This document shows positions 5,754 through 5,857 of a stretch of DNA of 5,857 nucleotides, one piece after another. The notes beneath the pieces are model-generated. The model was not told the DNA's origin. It searched no databases and saw only the letters and a program-made list of their open reading frames with translations. Every line of letters begins with the position of its first letter. The first letter of the stretch is position 1. The DNA is taken from positions 6,478-12,334 of the forward strand of contig JAPJRA010000048.1 in the NCBI GenBank assembly GCA_030824835.1, in the 5' to 3' direction. Source of the DNA: Geminicoccaceae bacterium (lineage in GTDB: Bacteria > Pseudomonadota > Alphaproteobacteria > Geminicoccales > Geminicoccaceae). The translations under genes were made by a program, and so were the position numbers.

Positions 5754-5857
5754 TCACGCGGGGTCGAAATCCGTGTGAATGGCAGTGTCGCGCCACGCGT
5801 CCATGTCTTGTCTGAAAGCCGTCAGCTTTCGCTCGGCGATCGCATAGGCGACCGGGC
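5754..5857 (-). CDS. C-terminal end of a gene, possibly an SDR-type oxidoreductase (cut by window edge)
   Basis: An open minus-strand frame enters from the right edge and ends at TGA 5756-5754. Its last 33 residues begin PVAYAIAERKLTAFR and finish MDAWRDTAIHTDFDPA. An amphipathic helix followed by AWRDTAIHTDFD resembles the tails of some short-chain dehydrogenase/reductases, but that is a memory-based guess from a very short piece; it might be another enzyme. That it is coding is supported by the amino-acid make-up, by the 55-base gap to the hydrolase start with that gene's own ribosome site in it, and by the shared strand. Probably the upstream gene of the same operon. Family assignment is tentative. 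Confidence 0.5.
   Translation of the reverse strand, partial: PVAYAIAERKLTAFRQDMDAWRDTAIHTDFDPA

Overview
The window is GC-rich with strongly GC-biased third codon positions. Gene content (a DMT-family exporter, a DUF861-type cupin, an IS5-type element, LysR/VOC/alpha-beta-hydrolase catabolic-type genes) suits a proteobacterium. The style resembles alphaproteobacteria such as sphingomonads, but that placement is inference and no marker gene is present.

Left part (1-807): the C-terminal end of an EamA/DMT membrane transporter runs in from the left edge. A non-coding gap of about 180 bases follows, then a complete 99-residue single-domain cupin. Converging on it from the right is a gene for a small exported cysteine-containing protein (808-1269, minus strand).

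Middle (1270-2458): the exported-protein gene has a long AT-rich leader holding a plausible promoter, an inverted repeat and a pair of near-identical 12-base repeats exactly 70 bases apart. Beyond it, 1420-1946 has no convincing gene but does contain a 25-base near-perfect palindrome and a compact hairpin/direct-repeat cluster. A complete SnoaL-like (ester-cyclase-type) gene follows at 1947-2330.

IS remnant (2459-3240): a decayed IS5-type insertion sequence still has recognisable terminal inverted repeats. Its transposase is broken by two in-frame stops, several frame changes and an internal deletion. One stop sits exactly where the catalytic Glu of the Y(2)R(3)E(6)K signature should be.

Right part (3398-5857): a LysR-type regulator on the plus strand meets, tail to tail, a minus-strand gene set: the end of an SDR-like oxidoreductase (cut by the window edge), an epoxide-hydrolase-like alpha/beta hydrolase and a VOC/glyoxalase-fold protein. 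The minus genes are 47-55 bases apart and are probably one operon. Together they look like a small-molecule catabolic or detoxification module whose substrate cannot be read from sequence, with the LysR protein as the candidate regulator.

Nothing here proves a new system. The most unusual items are the regulatory-looking repeats around the exported-protein gene, the orphan palindrome, and the exported single-domain protein.
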